A DNA stretch of 64,000 nucleotides from Bactericera cockerelli (Eukaryota > Arthropoda > Insecta > Hemiptera > Triozidae). The notes under the pieces were generated by a model, which was given only the letters and a program-made list of their open reading frames with translations, was not told the origin of the DNA and made no database searches. The position numbers and the translations under genes were made by a program. The number at the start of each line of letters is the position of its first letter. The stretch's first letter is position 1. The stretch covers positions 25,857,644 through 25,921,643 of the forward strand of contig CM044959.1 in assembly GCA_024516035.1 (NCBI GenBank). The letters run 5' to 3'. Of this stretch, positions 1 to 31,400 are shown piece by piece.

Positions 1-341
1 CACATTTCCCTAAAAAGGGAAGCCCCCTAAAACAGACATACGGCCGCGTGGAAGGACCAAAATGTAGGATTGTAGCCCTTTTAGGGGGTTTAGAAAACTT
101 GGGGTTAAATTAACAAAGACATAGAGAAAGGAAAATTGTGCTGCTTACCCAGTTGACGAAAAATGTGATGAAGTGAAAAGTGAAAAGAGGTTAGAGTTGG
201 TTGGTTGAGAAGATAGCGCTTCCAGCGGCAGGAGGGGAAGTTGGTTCTCCAAAATGGCAGGGTTGCCAGCTGACTTGGAACAGATTTCTTGGTGTGGGAC
301 TTTTAACTTTTGTTAGGGTTTAAAAATACTTCCCTCCACTC
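1..341. other. Flank without recognised gene
   Basis: No convincing ORF or repeat boundary is visible here. The stretch follows the broken 3' end of the reverse transcriptase fragment at 342-1430 (minus strand), but the YADD-containing part of that enzyme does not continue into it. Confidence 0.4.
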
Positions 342-1430
342 TCAACTCAAGCACGAAATGATCAGGAGAGGAAATAGGAGACAGGAGCGGCAACTCAGAC
401 ATTCACAAGAATTATACAACCAATGTTCCACGTTGTAAGGAATCTGTTCAGAGAGGTCTTTAATAAAACAAAGAAAGAGCATGGTAGATACGTGCCCCCC
501 CTGAATCAGTCCCGATGGGACATTGATAGGGTCTGAGAAGAACTCAGTCAACCCGCCATCTTCTCCCGTTTTCCGGATTACAATAATTTGTTTTCTATTA
601 GTGTGGAAACTTTCTAACCATTTTAGTATTTGCCCGTTGATTCCTAGGGTTTCTAATTTTGTGATAAGAAGTTTATGGCAGATTTTATCGTAACATTTGG
701 CGAAATCGGTGTAAATGCAATCGACCTGCCCCCCCTCATCCAGTACATTAGATACATACTGGGTGAACGAGAGCAGATTGGTCGCTGTAGATTTTTTTTG
801 AACAAAGCCATGTTGTTGATTATTAATTATAGGGCGAAGGATTGGACATATTTTGTCAGATACTAGTTTTTCGAATAGTTTAGGTAGGATTGAGATGATT
901 GATATTGGTCTGAAGTTCTTAATCAGGGCTTTATCGCCTGATCCCGACTTGAATCTCGGTGAAACATACGAGGTTTTCCATTTATTAGGAAAGATGCCAG
1001 AGTTGACTGATTTCTGAAATAGGATGGAGATGGGTAAACAGAGCACAGGCGCACAATTTTTATAGACTAAGTAAGAGATGTCATCAGGGCCCATGCAAGC
1101 TTTTGAGGTGAGTTTTTGTAAAGCCGAACAAACTTCGGTGGCTGAGAAAGAAATGTGACTCAAATTTATAATGTTGTTGGATTTGTTTAACATAGGATGA
1201 TTATTAGAATTTGGATTGTAATTTTCTGTTGAATAATTTTCCTTGAACAGTTTGCCAAAAAGGTTGGCAATTTCTTTTCCATCATCAGAGGTAATGTCTT
1301 CGTGTTTCATTATTTGAGGCATGTCGTTGGTATTTTTTTTGCTTGAAAGATGATTCCAGATTTGTTTAGGTTCATTGATTATTTTATTTTCTAAACTTCT
1401 CATATAGCTTGCATAATCCCTAGATGCCAT
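342..1430 (-). mobile_element. Jockey-like non-LTR retrotransposon reverse transcriptase, truncated
   Basis: This is a 362-residue open frame from a non-LTR retrotransposon polymerase, which copies element RNA at a nicked target site. Visible RT blocks are KNFRPISI near residues 171-178 (finger), YTDFAKCYDK near 240-249 (motif A with the first catalytic Asp), and GLIQGGHVSTMLFLCFIKDL near 307-326. The last is a degraded form of the usual motif B, which normally reads like QGS-LGPLLF. The frame runs off into unrelated sequence after about residue 335, before the FADD/YADD box (motif C), and no endonuclease domain precedes it. It is therefore a dead fragment, truncated at both ends. The N-terminal part resembles the linker between endonuclease and RT in Jockey-clade elements. 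Clade assignment is from memory of motif style and is moderately sure. Confidence 0.85.
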
Positions 1431-1865
1431 TCTCTTACATTCTCTTCTTTTTTGAAACTGTTCCCCCTATATTTCTTTTCGTTTTCTACACTTTCATTTT
1501 TCTTCCTTTCTTTTGCTATGTTCAAGTACACAAATACCTTCATTGGGTCCAATACATTAGGGTACTAATATCTTGGTACTTCTTACAACCTCCCAGTATT
1601 TCAGGATTTTGAGCCTTACGTTTGGAAAATTCTACTTTGGTTTGCGGAATCTCAAAACACTGCCGTTGCTCTTCAGACAGCCAGGTTGCCATTAAAAACA
1701 TCTACGATAGCAGATATCATTTGTGCTTCTGTATACAAAGGAGGTGGTTTCTTCATCTTGTATTTCCGGGGCATTCTGAGTGTTTTGATAAATACAAAAA
1801 AAACTTATAGGGTAAAACAAACACCCAAAATATGCGTTCGTAATTACCCCATAGCATAAAAATGC
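1431..1865. other. AT-rich spacer upstream of the remodeller gene
   Basis: Only short frames occur here and none is convincing. A 15-bp copy of the inverted-repeat motif of the next element (GTTCGTAATTACCCC) lies at 1836-1850. Confidence 0.4.
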
Positions 1866-2211
1866 GGGGGTAATTAAGAACACACAAAAACTATAACTTA
1901 AAAAATGGTTAAAACAATTATTTTTGTAAAATAATAACCAAAAACATGCCTATCAATAATTAAAAGTAAAATAATGATAAAAATTCAAGTAACACTTACC
2001 TAAAAAATTGTTTTAAAAAAATCAAAAACTTCAAAAATCAAACTTTTTGATAGATCTATTTTCACTAGCTTACTAACTACAACTGAAAATAAATACTATC
2101 GAAAACTCGTGTTCAACCTGTAAAAACAATTCAAAATAATAGTATTCAACCACCAGATTCGAAATATCTTATCCTGTTTAGGTACAATGACCACTGTTCG
2201 TAATTACCCCC
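1866..2211. mobile_element. 346-bp terminal-inverted-repeat element (MITE-like)
   Basis: The left end GGGGGTAATTAAGAAC (1866-1881) and the right end GTTCGTAATTACCCCC (2196-2211) are inverted copies with one mismatch. The interior is AT-rich with no ORF. Further copies of the end motif lie just outside, at 1836-1850 and 2213-2228 (GTTCGTAAATACCCCC), suggesting nested or tandem insertions. The superfamily is not recognised. It ends about 150 bp upstream of the first coding exon of the SMARCAD1 gene. Confidence 0.6.
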
Positions 2212-2378
2212 TGTTCGTAAATACCCCCCTTGACCCTATTTAAATTTATCAAGATTTTGGGATTTCATACAAGAAAAATTGGAAACAGAGAGGAGAAAAT
2301 AACATTTAATAAAGATTTATGCCTTAATAATTTTATTGTACCTATTTTTATTTCAGCTTACTACATCTAGTCTTCACC

Positions 2379-20677
<18,299 letters not shown>

Positions 20678-20985
20678 TCCGAAGATATCGAACCCGGGTC
20701 TCAAGATCAGGAGACCGTCGCTACTCCGCCCACGTGAAATCTTTCAGTTTGAGAAACCAGAAATGATCTGGTGTTGTAAGGAGACATTCGTAGGACGTTG
20801 AACGTCGCGTTAGAACGCCCTCTGTGTGACAGAATCTCTAGCGTTCAGTGTCACTTGAAAAACAAAGTTTAATCTATGTACTTGATATTTTATTTTCATA
20901 TTTTAGTAAAAATGAAGGATGAAGTTCAAAATAATGCTGTCCAAAAAAACACGTAAATAAATAAAAATGTTCACAAGGATGGGGA
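20678..20985 (+). other. SMARCAD1: 3' untranslated region of SMARCAD1
   Basis: Sequence after the stop has no further coding frame. Overlapping AATAAA signals lie at 20956-20961 and 20960-20965, so the transcript probably ends shortly after. The exact cleavage site is not visible. Confidence 0.6.
20956..20965 (+). terminator. Polyadenylation signal (AATAAATAAA)
   Basis: Two overlapping canonical hexamers lie about 280 bp after the SMARCAD1 stop codon. Confidence 0.6.
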
Positions 20986-20989
20986 ATTT

Positions 20990-21340
20990 CAGTATTTGTG
21001 ATAAAATCATATTATAGGGAGCCCTTGAGCTGCAATACAGGTTTGCAGGCGCTCCCGAAAAGTGCGCATCCCGTAGACAATCTTCTCCTACTACTCGCCT
21101 AACTACCTCCTTCAATGGTTGTTATAACCAACTTGGCTACAGCTGGATGGAGCGATGGTCTCCAGCCAACTTGAGATAAAAGTTGGCTTGGCCTAAAATA
21201 CATTTTTGAACAAGTTCCACATTCCACACCATGATGCATACTGAAACTGAAACTCCCCCCCTTTTAAACGGAACCCACACCAACTTTCTTACCTCAAGTA
21301 GTAGAATTTCTATGAACATCTGTTTTTCTGATGGACCCTG
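20990..21340 (-). other. Possible 3' end of a convergent minus-strand transcript
   Basis: Two small candidate exons read on the minus strand. 21293-21337 (phase 0/0, GPSEKQMFIEILLLE) has acceptor ATATTATCCAG and donor GAG|GTAAGA. A terminal segment near 21036-21100 has frame ending VLQLKGSL-stop. Part of the intron between them is the 21128-21200 repeat. The frames are short, so this may be chance. It lies tail-to-tail with SMARCAD1. Confidence 0.15.
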
Positions 21341-22247
21341 GATAATATGAGGTAGAAATTACGAAGTAATTTTAATATAACAATGTGACTTTGTGAGTAC
21401 AAATTTTTACTTACTGACTTCTTTAAGTTTTAAAATAACGATCTTCTTATCTGGTGGTATCATTGGTTATGTTATCGGCTTGCCAGTTTCTCTTAAGCAA
21501 TATTTTAATTCATTGCCTTTTTATGAACGTTTAATTTAAATCTTTTTATGAAATAACGGCAGTGATTTTATTCAATAACACAACTTTATTTTCAGCAGCT
21601 TAACTATATTTCCTATATTGATGTCCATTGTCACCATTGTGTCAACATCATTTTCATAAATTTTATTTATTTCACTTTTATGTCTGTTATGGAATATTTT
21701 CAGAATGGAAGCTTTGCTTTAGGCATTCTGATATCAAAAGCTAATATTAAAACCAATATGGTTCAATTTAATTGAAACATAAATGTAGAGCTTTTGTATA
21801 TAATTTTGTTTTATAGAATTTTACGAAGTACGATCTTGCATATAAAGTTAACCAGCTATGATGTTTTCACGAAAAAATTCTCACAAATTCCAGATTCGAA
21901 CAAATTTTTTGACCATAAATCTATATTGTTGATCAATGAATTTCATTATGTAATTTATGATCTTTCTTGGTTACTTTTGTAAATAAACTCATACTTTTTA
22001 TTTTAATTTTCGTAGTTCGCTCTTAAATGAATTAAAAAATGTTTTTTAGTTAATGAATGCATTACTGCACCTTGTAAAAACGAAGCCCTTAAAGTGTAAT
22101 TTTATTTTCAATTAAAAAGTGATTTTTCTACATGTACATACACAATGATGAGTAGTTTTTATTATCTTGCTGGTTACAGAGTTAAATAATTTAATTTTAT
22201 CATCTCAAATCGAGAAAACTTAGCCTTTTATAAACTGCCAGTCAAGG
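21341..22247. other. AT-rich intergenic sequence
   Basis: No convincing gene or repeat boundary seen. Confidence 0.4.
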
Positions 22248-22480
22248 CTTCCATGGTGTAATGGTTGTGACTTCTGTCCGTGGTCCTGAGCTCTTGAGTT
22301 CGATTCCCGAGTTTGGTAAAATTTTCTCACAAAAAATCTGCTCCCTCCCAAGGAAAAAAAAAAAACACTTGAGGCTGGCATGTCCACTCAATCTAGGCTG
22401 TGTGAGGTTAATGTGAGTAGCTGGTACAATTTCCAGCAAATGGAACGTAAAGACCCACTCCTGAATAATTAAAACCAAAT
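22248..22480 (+). mobile_element. tRNA-derived SINE (family F)
   Basis: TTCCATGGTGTAATGGTTGT (A-box region), then GAGTTCGATTCCCGAG (B-box), followed by an A-rich middle, AGGTTAATGTGAGTAGCTGG, and an AAT/AAA-rich end. It is the only copy of this family in the window. Confidence 0.7.
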
Positions 22481-25043
22481 AAAATCAATAGACATGAAAG
22501 TAGCCTAGACATTGATTGGATTTGGGAGTCATTATAATCCTCTCACTACCATGATATAGGTACTTGTGCCTCTCTCACGGGCATGATATTATTATTACCA
22601 GTTTACCAGACGTATTAGGATAGCCACATCAGCCTCGCCCAGCCTGAAGGGTCCAGAACTCAAGCAGAAACATTTCTGACGAGTGGGTAGCTGCTCCCCC
22701 TCTCATGCTATGTTCGGCGTTGAGGAAAAGTTGTGATTTTGAGTGATCGGTTGGGAACTGGTAAATCCATTGCTCTACTGCTGGATGCACCATTAATACA
22801 GGGAGAGAGTGATTAGGTGCTATAGATATGTTTTATGGCTTTTTCTTCTTCTTCTATTTTCCTAGTGTGTAATATACCTACAGGTCATTGAACAGTGCAC
22901 CGATGATTTATATATTATGATGACTGCATTGTCTGTGTCGCAGACATCTCCATACGCCATGTCCAGAGTTTATATACCTACTGTATTTTGAAATAAAAAA
23001 TCGGAGGGGGAGTGATTTGTTTACAAAATATAGGCAGGAAGGGAACCGCTGTTGGCAAATATTCCCAAAAAAATTGTTTCTCACTAGCTAATGTCAGAAT
23101 GTTTTGCAACATCGGATTTCTTCTTACGAAGTACAGAGTATCGGTTGACGTCATCTTACGATTCGTACGTGAACTTAAATATTATGCGGGCTTCCCACAA
23201 GTATCTTTCGGGCCTAGGTCTGCGAAAGAAATGTTCTTCCTTCAGTATCTACAAGGATTCAATTTTGAAGTCGGAGGAACATAATAGGTATCAATAGTGT
23301 ATCAAAACAGTTTGACCGAGATGCGACTTGGGTATATCCTGCAGTTGGAATTCAAAGTTCGGCAATCATCTGAGTCGAATTTTGAAAACAAAGTGTTTTG
23401 TCTGTAGCAAGGCAAAGCAATGTATGTAATGTTTCAGTCAGTGGGATTCGATATCATTTGATTCCAAAGATTTGCAATGTTTCGAAACAAATTGTTGCGC
23501 TGAGTAGGACATCGACCTCATTCCTTTCCTTCTTGTAAATTATTCTCCTAGGAAAGCGTAGAGTGTAGGATCGGTCAGTAATTTCTCCTCCACCCCATTC
23601 GTTTTTTTTTTAAATTCACGCGCTTTCTTAAATATGAAGCGGTTACATGTGTACCACTCAAAACTATTTTACAATAAACGCAATGCTATTTGTTTGAAAC
23701 AAAATTGAGTCTTTTGAATTTTGTGTGGATGATAATGTTTTATTTAATTCCAATAGCTAAAATTAAAAAGAAAATCATGTCATCAGAAGTTATGAAAAAT
23801 GGTCATGGTGTAATAAAATTGAACAAAGTTTTCATGTTGGCTATATTTTAATAACAAAAACAAAATGTATTCGGCGCAGATCCTCATGCGCGATGTTTCA
23901 TTTCAAATTAAAATGAATCCTGAGTGGGGAATGGTGTGAGAGAGGGTGCTGCACATTTCTGTTTCGTATTTTTTTGATTTTCCATTCGTAGGTAGTTAGG
24001 TATTTTTCATAATTTTTCTGGTAGCTAGATTTGGCTCTTTAAGTAATTTATTTTTCGTTTGTAGTGTTTCAAATTATTGTGCTTTTTTGATCTTGAAGAA
24101 TAAAACATTGGATTTAACTATGCGGTAAGTTTGACGAAAAACAGTAAACACTTTCCTACTACCTACCTGTTGATCTGATGAAAGGGATGAATGGATAGAG
24201 GGTGAATAGAACCAACATCTTTCATTTCAATGCTACCCTGATCTGAAAAAGGTTCTCTGTACTTTTTACTATCAACCATGGTAAAGATCAGGAAGGGTTT
24301 ACATTTTTTACTACTACTGGTTAACACACCAAATGATTATTTTTTAAAAAGATTCTAATGATGGGTATCTTCTTACACTCTGATTAAATCAGGCTGATTT
24401 CTTATGATCACATGAAAATTCTGATTATTTTGTACATTTTATAGCAGAATTATTGAATTACTAAATAATCATTTATCAGATGGGAACTGTACCATTTTCA
24501 GTAACCTGTTTCACTACCTAAATTATGTATTTCTCTCTAGTGTTAGCCAACAATATTTGAAATACAGGTTAGTTAGGGATGGAACTTATAAGGCAGTTAA
24601 TATATCAGCCAAATGATGTCTTAGAGAAGTGTTAAGATAGTGTCAATTCGTAACTTCTGTTTTATAAATTAGTTCAAGGCCCAGGAGCTCAGGTACTTAT
24701 ATAGTTTACCAGCTAAAAACCAGCACTTCCTATTGAGGTTTTCGCCCATGGCAGGCATCCTAGTTTGATTTTTTTTTTTATCCTTTCTTTGTTTACACCT
24801 AAATACCCGAAAAAGACTCTGTGCCATATTTGGAGTCATTTGGTCTAGTGACTTTGGAGTTCTGTTGATTAAGAATTAATGTACATAGATGTGGGTTTGA
24901 TTTTGGTACAATATTTCATGCTACTCATTAAAATATAAATATCTACATCCATTTGCATGAACAGTTGATCTAATTCTATTTTATTTTACATTTTTTTAGG
25001 ATAAACCAAAGCTTTTCAATGATTAAGGGTCCAATTATAAAAC

Positions 25044-25155
25044 AGAATGAAAGTTGAGATAAGCCAGGCTGTCCCTCAACCTAGGCTATAGTGTGCTGTG
25101 ATTTGTTGAAACTTTGACATGAGGGAGTGTCTGGCTTTAATCCTATTTCATAAAT
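25044..25155. mobile_element. Short inverted-repeat MITE, second copy
   Basis: GAAAGTTGAGATAAGCCAGG at the left and GTGTCTGGCTTTAATCC at the right match the ends of 14815-14931; the interior shares GTGCTGTGATTTGTTG. Confidence 0.55.
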
Positions 25156-27613
25156 TGACCCTGGTCCAGGTAGCACAGAGACCCGTTGGTTCTAATCCCA
25201 CCCGATGCATGATTTTTTCCTCTTTATTTTTGAGAGTTTGACAGGTTTTAATAATGACAGCAAAACACCCGCTAGAATTTTAGTACTAATCAGACAGTGT
25301 AATATAATGTCTTTTATTAAAATTAGGTCTGCTGTTGAAGTGCTAATTAAGCATCTTGTATAACCTAAAATCTCCAGGGTTGAGACATTGAGTACCTAAC
25401 AAAGCACTTACATGCATAATATGCATATTATATATTATACTTTATATTTTTTCTCTAAATAAATAAAATATATAATTATGTGTAGTAAAATTATGAGCTC
25501 TTGCCACCATTAATTTAAATATAAATCTTCATTATCAAATAATATTAATTAAAGAAAGGTAACATAGGCTAAAGACTAATGAAAAAAATCTTACTCTTAA
25601 TTTGAAAGGCAAAATTCAATATTAGTTGAAATTTTGAAATAGTCCCTGGCCCCATTAGTCATAGCTCTTCAGTTTTTAGTCCACCCCTGAAAGATATTCC
25701 AGTATCTGTATCTTGTCTCCCCCTCTTTTTAATACAGTTTTTTACTCAATGCTACCAACTCTGATGTTGCTGAGTTGAACATTATTATTTTCTTTAATAT
25801 TTTGGTTTTCTCATGAGCATTATTATTATTGTTGAAGAAAGTAAAAATTAAATTGATAGTTGACAAATCAAAGTGTTAATTTTCTATATTTATCTAATCT
25901 TGGACCCTATATTTTCTATTTGTGTTATCTAAATTTATCCAACCTCATTTTGCTTTGATATTCCTCCAAGAGAAGAGTGGTAACACTGATCAAAACAACA
26001 GGCTTTGTTGTGGATGTTGAGTTTTTCAACACAGAACCAGAGAAGAGTTCTTCGAAAAATAATATAATTATATCAATTTGTTGAAATATTAATTTTACTT
26101 TGCCCAATTTTTCTGAGTATTTTAAAGTTATTGTTCTTCATTTTTAAAATGAAATTTTTCAGTGCTTCAATACAAATATTTTAATATATCTTTTATAGTG
26201 TAACTGAAAATTATGTCTGAGAAAAATGAGCTAAAGTCTCCTAATTTTTTCCCCCATAGTGTTTTCCAACAAACCTAATTTATTTCATTTTTACTTTTCA
26301 AAAAATAAATAGCCTAATGAAAAAAAATTTCTTCTTATAAATAATATTTAATGAAATATAGTTCATTTTTAACATTGTATTTAAGTTAAATAGAACATTG
26401 TTCTCAAATGGATTAACCTATGTGTTTTATTTACTTTGTGCATAAGTAAGATTGTATATGTGGTGATTTAAAAGTAAATAATTTGTGAAGCATCTATTTT
26501 TGAAGGTAATTTTCAAATACCTAAACATGTACTTGTAGGTATTAGAGATCCCAAATAGATAGAATTAAATATATTATTATCAATTGGTATGAAATAGGTA
26601 CCTCTGTATGTACTTGAAACATGAATATAAACATTTCAGAATGTGCTGTTATAGATTTTCATTTGGCTTTAAGATGATGTGCACAGTAGCTAGAAAAGAA
26701 AAGAAAAGAGCACATTGATTACAATGTAATGCAATCATTCTTGTGTGAAATTGAAAAAGAAGGAGAAAGATAAAAAGTACATTCTCTTTTTCTTTTCACA
26801 TTTTTCATTCCTTGTTTTTCTATGGGTTTTTCTATTTGGTAGGATGGAGTAGGTATTTGTCCTGTTTATCTCTCCCATAAACAGGTTTTCTTTTGGCTTT
26901 CATTTAGAGTAATTTTCTTCCACAACCAGGTTCCTGTCATTCATTTAGAATAATTGGTACCTACCATCAATGAATCAAAAGTATGCAGACAGTGACCTAG
27001 TACAATATGGTTATTTATAAATTATAACATACTGTGGGGTTTTTTAATACATGTAGTGTGGTTTATTGGTATGACAAAAAATATGAAATAGAAAAGAGAA
27101 AATAAGTCAGAAATAAATAGCAATAAAAGCTAGATGGGATCCACTATTCCAGGTCTAGTGCAAGCTCCCACAGGATCAGTTGAAATAATGTGAGTAGGTT
27201 TTACCTTTAGATATTTTACCTTTAGCGTGCTACTCTTCTAGTGGACTATAAGGCTTCAGCAAAATCATTATAAGTCAAAATTAAACATTGACCTCTGATC
27301 TTGGGGCTGAGGTAAAGTCTAGGGCTCTAGGGGAAGTGGCCATAGAAAGACTTGAAGCAAAGATTTTATGTGTCTTGTAGATTTTTGCTGTATCTTGTCC
27401 TAACTAAAAGTCAAAACTTTAATCCTTGAAACCAAATTATGAAATAGGATCCCAACAAAGGTAAGCCAGACCATTCCAAAAGTTTGAGTTTCATAGCTCA
27501 CTATAGTTCTGATTTGAAGAACAATATGGCATATCGTTGTTACATTCCTATTTTACAATTTGGCCTTTAGTTTTCGATTGCATATTAAATTTCAAAGATA
27601 TTTTACTAGAGCA

Positions 27614-27745
27614 TTGTTTTATCAGTTGCATGGTGGTGTACCAAGTCAGAAAGTCACATCATATTCTCACTGGAAAATCTTGTTTTATCAGTTGCATGTT
27701 GGTGTACCAAGTCAGAAAGTCACATCATATTCTCACTGGAAAATC
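27614..27745 (+). repeat. 66-bp tandem duplication
   Basis: Two adjacent 66-bp units (27614-27679, 27680-27745) differ at one base. Because 66 is a multiple of 3, frames stay open across both, giving the spurious peptide repeat QLHGGVPSQKVTSYSHWKI. Confidence 0.9.
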
Positions 27746-28351
27746 TTGTTACCTACTTATTTATACATGCAATGTAAATTCCTGACAAATACCCACCCAC
27801 TCGTTTCTCTCTTATAAAAAACAAGTGGGTACATCTTTATGTCTTGGAGCCCCATGCTCATGACTTTAAGCTAATATTAGGGACACTTCACACATCATCC
27901 TAAAGAATTGAAAAAAATTCACAATTTTCTCTTTAGAAAAGGTTACTTTCCATACCAGTGGGAACAGTTATTATGCTGAGACCCTAGGGGAGGAATGAAT
28001 TCCGCTGTTGATGAGGTTTGTCACACCGGCAAAAGTCTCATGATCCAGAAACTACTTAAATACCATCTATAATATGATTGCAAAGAGTCCCAGGACTAAA
28101 CGCACTTTTCAGACATTTACCATTAGAGCAGGCTAAAGAAGTAGTTGCAATTGGCTAGTCGTTTTCTGCTAGTGCTCTTATGATAAATGCCAGAACTTCT
28201 AGTCATTTGTAAATGCATTAATTATAACACGCACCAAGTATAGCCATTCTATGAAGATATAGATATTTCTCAGAAGCGTTCTCCGCAGAACGACCGATTC
28301 GCTTGATTACTGTTAACTAACATCTAAAATATTGAAATTATTTTGATTTCA

Positions 28352-28447
28352 GTTTTAAGTTTCCAAGAAGCTGGAGCCAGCTCGAAATTATACGCCTATG
28401 AATTTGCACAGCTGACAATCAAACTCTTCCCAGTTGTCACCTAACAG
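28352..28447 (+). other. Candidate non-coding or untranslated exon
   Basis: Acceptor TATTTTGATTTCAG and donor AACAG|GTAAGA bound 96 bp. One frame is open until TAA two bases before the donor, so any coding reading ends there. Could be a 5' untranslated exon of a plus-strand gene. Confidence 0.2.
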
Positions 28448-31400
28448 GTAAGATTATCCTCTGCATTAGCTTTACTTTTACATGTTGGATATCTCCTCTG
28501 CTTTCTTGTCTGTTGAGAAGGGAGAAATTTTGCATCAAACACCGTCGCAGAAGGAGGTAAATTCCTGTGAGCCAGCGAGAAGGTTACCGTCTAAAATTCC
28601 CTTAATTTACGTATTTATCTTTAGTTGTTAGTTGTTGCCCAAACGACTCTGTGTTCTCTGCATCATCCGGTTGGTTTCTACTCAAGGTCGGCTTTTTGAA
28701 AACAGAGAAGGAATTCCATTAATCCCTTCCATACCACTTTTTGAACTAGGCACGGAAGTGTCTATAGCCGCGTTTTTCTTTTCCATTAAAAAAATTTCAG
28801 GTTCGGTTTTTTCCAAATATTTCCATTTTCTTCCAAGTTTAGCGTCTACGGCCGCAGACATAGCAGCGAGACGCCCTAAGGGGAAGAGTACCCCAAGTAC
28901 ACACTTATCTACATGGTGATGATCTTCTTGGGTGTGCAATAAACTCATTTGCTCAATTAAGTTTGTAGATACTTTTTAATAATGAGAAAGCAATCCTATA
29001 TCCTTTGTATGTTGAACGAATCTATTGTACTTTAGTGTATTTAACCTTTTTTATGTGTTACTTCTAGTTCTCTTTCTTCATATTGTTAGAAGTTAAGGTT
29101 TCGTCTTTTGTTCAATGCCTTTTCCAGTTCATCAAAAAATCATTTATCTAAAATTTGTTCTAATGTATCGAACAAAAAACCTTGGATTTGATGTCCCCCT
29201 CATTCTCGAGTACTAATTATTATTGAGTTCCTTTTGTTGTCAAAGAAACTAAGAAATTCTACATAGTGTGAATTTTGATAACTCACAAAACTTCGATTTT
29301 GTTAACAGCACTCTCCAGAGTTGTGTTTTGTTAAACTTCACTTACAAACAAAGTATCTTGTTATAGCCATATTTATGGACTTGACGTGTTATTTATTTAA
29401 CCATCATCTTTTGTAATGATCTCATTCGCTACGATTTTCTTCTGTCTGATTTCATAGCTAATATTTTGTTCTTGATGATTGCTATTTTACTTATCATATT
29501 TTGTGTTTATTGTGAATAAATATTATGTAACGTGCGGATGTTTTTAAAACCAGTTTATTGCAAAAAATTGTCTGAAATTTCCCTCAGCGTCCTAAAATTG
29601 TCGAAGGAAAAAGGAAAAACTTGAAACTGTTAAATGCTAGATCGCTTTCTCGAGAATACATTATATAGCAACACAACAGTAGGTGTTTTGTTTTGCAGCT
29701 ATTATATATAAGCATAAACATAGAGAGAGCTATTAATCCTAGGCTATTGTTCACGTGGATATTTATCTATTCATCGCTGAAACAACAGAACGCTGCTCTA
29801 CTGAGCTTTAGCCTTGATCTGGATTTCCACTCACAGCCACATTTCTGATAAAGCACCACTGATAGCGTAAAATGCTACTTCCAAGCGAAAGAAAAAAGAA
29901 GGTTTAATGTGTAGCCCCCGAACCATTAGCATGACGATAAACTTGGAATAATTATCCTATTGTTTCTCTATAGTGATCAGTGAAATGGTAATGGCCAGTG
30001 TGTGGAATATATCAATGCTCACGCCACGCCAAATTAAATGCTTTATTGCTGACCATTCCAGCCTACATATACGACACAAAGATTTACATACCTCAAAACT
30101 GAGCCCCCTGCGCATGGCCAATTGCCCAAACCATCAAAATCTATGGCTCAGAATTACTTACCGCTCTTATAGTCACTATCCTGACCGACCGCTGTAGCTT
30201 GATTGATTTGAGTGGTTCAAGTCCAAGTTCAGCAAAGATTTAGTAAAGTAAACGATTGTGATTTGCACATTAATATGATCACTATTCTGCTACAGAACAT
30301 TTCGAGTTGAGGAAGTTCAAAATACTCTTTTGATAATGTGTTTGTTTTTTTCTTCTCAAATTTGGTTGAATGGAAAATGCCCCTTGCACAGTGCTACCGC
30401 TTCATGTTATCTACTTACCAATACGAGAAAACACTGATTCCTTTCCCTCAGTTGAAAAAGTTGTATTGCAGCAAAATCGAGATAAATGGATGTTGTGTTT
30501 TCTTAATGAGGTGCAATGTGGCATGAAATATTATACATGAGTAGTGCACCGCCATATTGTTCTTTTCTGTAATTAAGTAATAACAGGCAAAAATTGTAAT
30601 TCGCATTTAACTTGGATACCATAAATTTCATTTAAAAATAGATCAATACTAGATGTATCTACTGGAAGTAGGTATGTACTAAGGTACTAACTATTCTGTT
30701 AGAATGTGTTTCTTAGATCAAGATAGCACGATAGTTGGAGCACTTCAGCCGAACGAATCGAGCCCGACCAGTGGACCTTGCAGTTTCTTGTTCATGTCGA
30801 TGTCATTGCGAGTTTCATAGATATAGAGATTATTGCTCAGAAATTTTAAATATTAAAATGATGTCTGATAATGCTAAGTAGGTTAAATCATAATCTCTAA
30901 AACTGCTAAAATCCTAGGGTTATTAGAGGTACCTAATGTTTGATGTCAGATTACAATAAATACAATACAATTATAAACCGTGAACGTTTGATTTTTTTCT
31001 TGAGTAACCAAATATTTCACATAACTTTCATTCCATAGCTTGTCAGTATCATCTGCAATGACACCACTGGTCAATAAAAAATATCTGAAAGCAGTAAGCA
31101 CCCACCCATTGAATTTGTCCTCCCAAAAAAAAGTACAATTCAATATTTAATGTTCCAAGTGGCGATAATCATGAACTCTTTGGAAATTGAACCCCAGACC
31201 TCCGCGTACTAAACGAGCGTGCTATATTTTATAACATACTGATACTGTTATCCTTTACCATTAAAATAAACCGGATTTGAACCCAATTTTTTAGAATAAA
31301 GTTAGAATAAAGCAGCGGCAATGCACTTTAAAACACCAGCTCTTCTAAGATTGCTGCTGAAGATCAGCATAATCTGATGAGGTTTGTTAGGACTTTGGGT

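Larger units (their letters stand above)
22481..28351. other. Gene-poor AT-rich region
   Basis: It contains a MITE at 25044-25155 and a 66-bp tandem duplication at 27614-27745. A GTAAGT donor at 24116 after ACTATGCG could mark an untranslated first exon of a plus-strand gene, but nothing else supports it. The frames at 23012-23297 look like chance. Confidence 0.4.

Noticed and set aside
27537..27817. Overlapping plus-strand ORFs of 82 and 85 codons
   Set aside because: They stay open because of a 66-bp tandem duplication (multiple of three); the peptide is the repeat read twice, with no other coding evidence.
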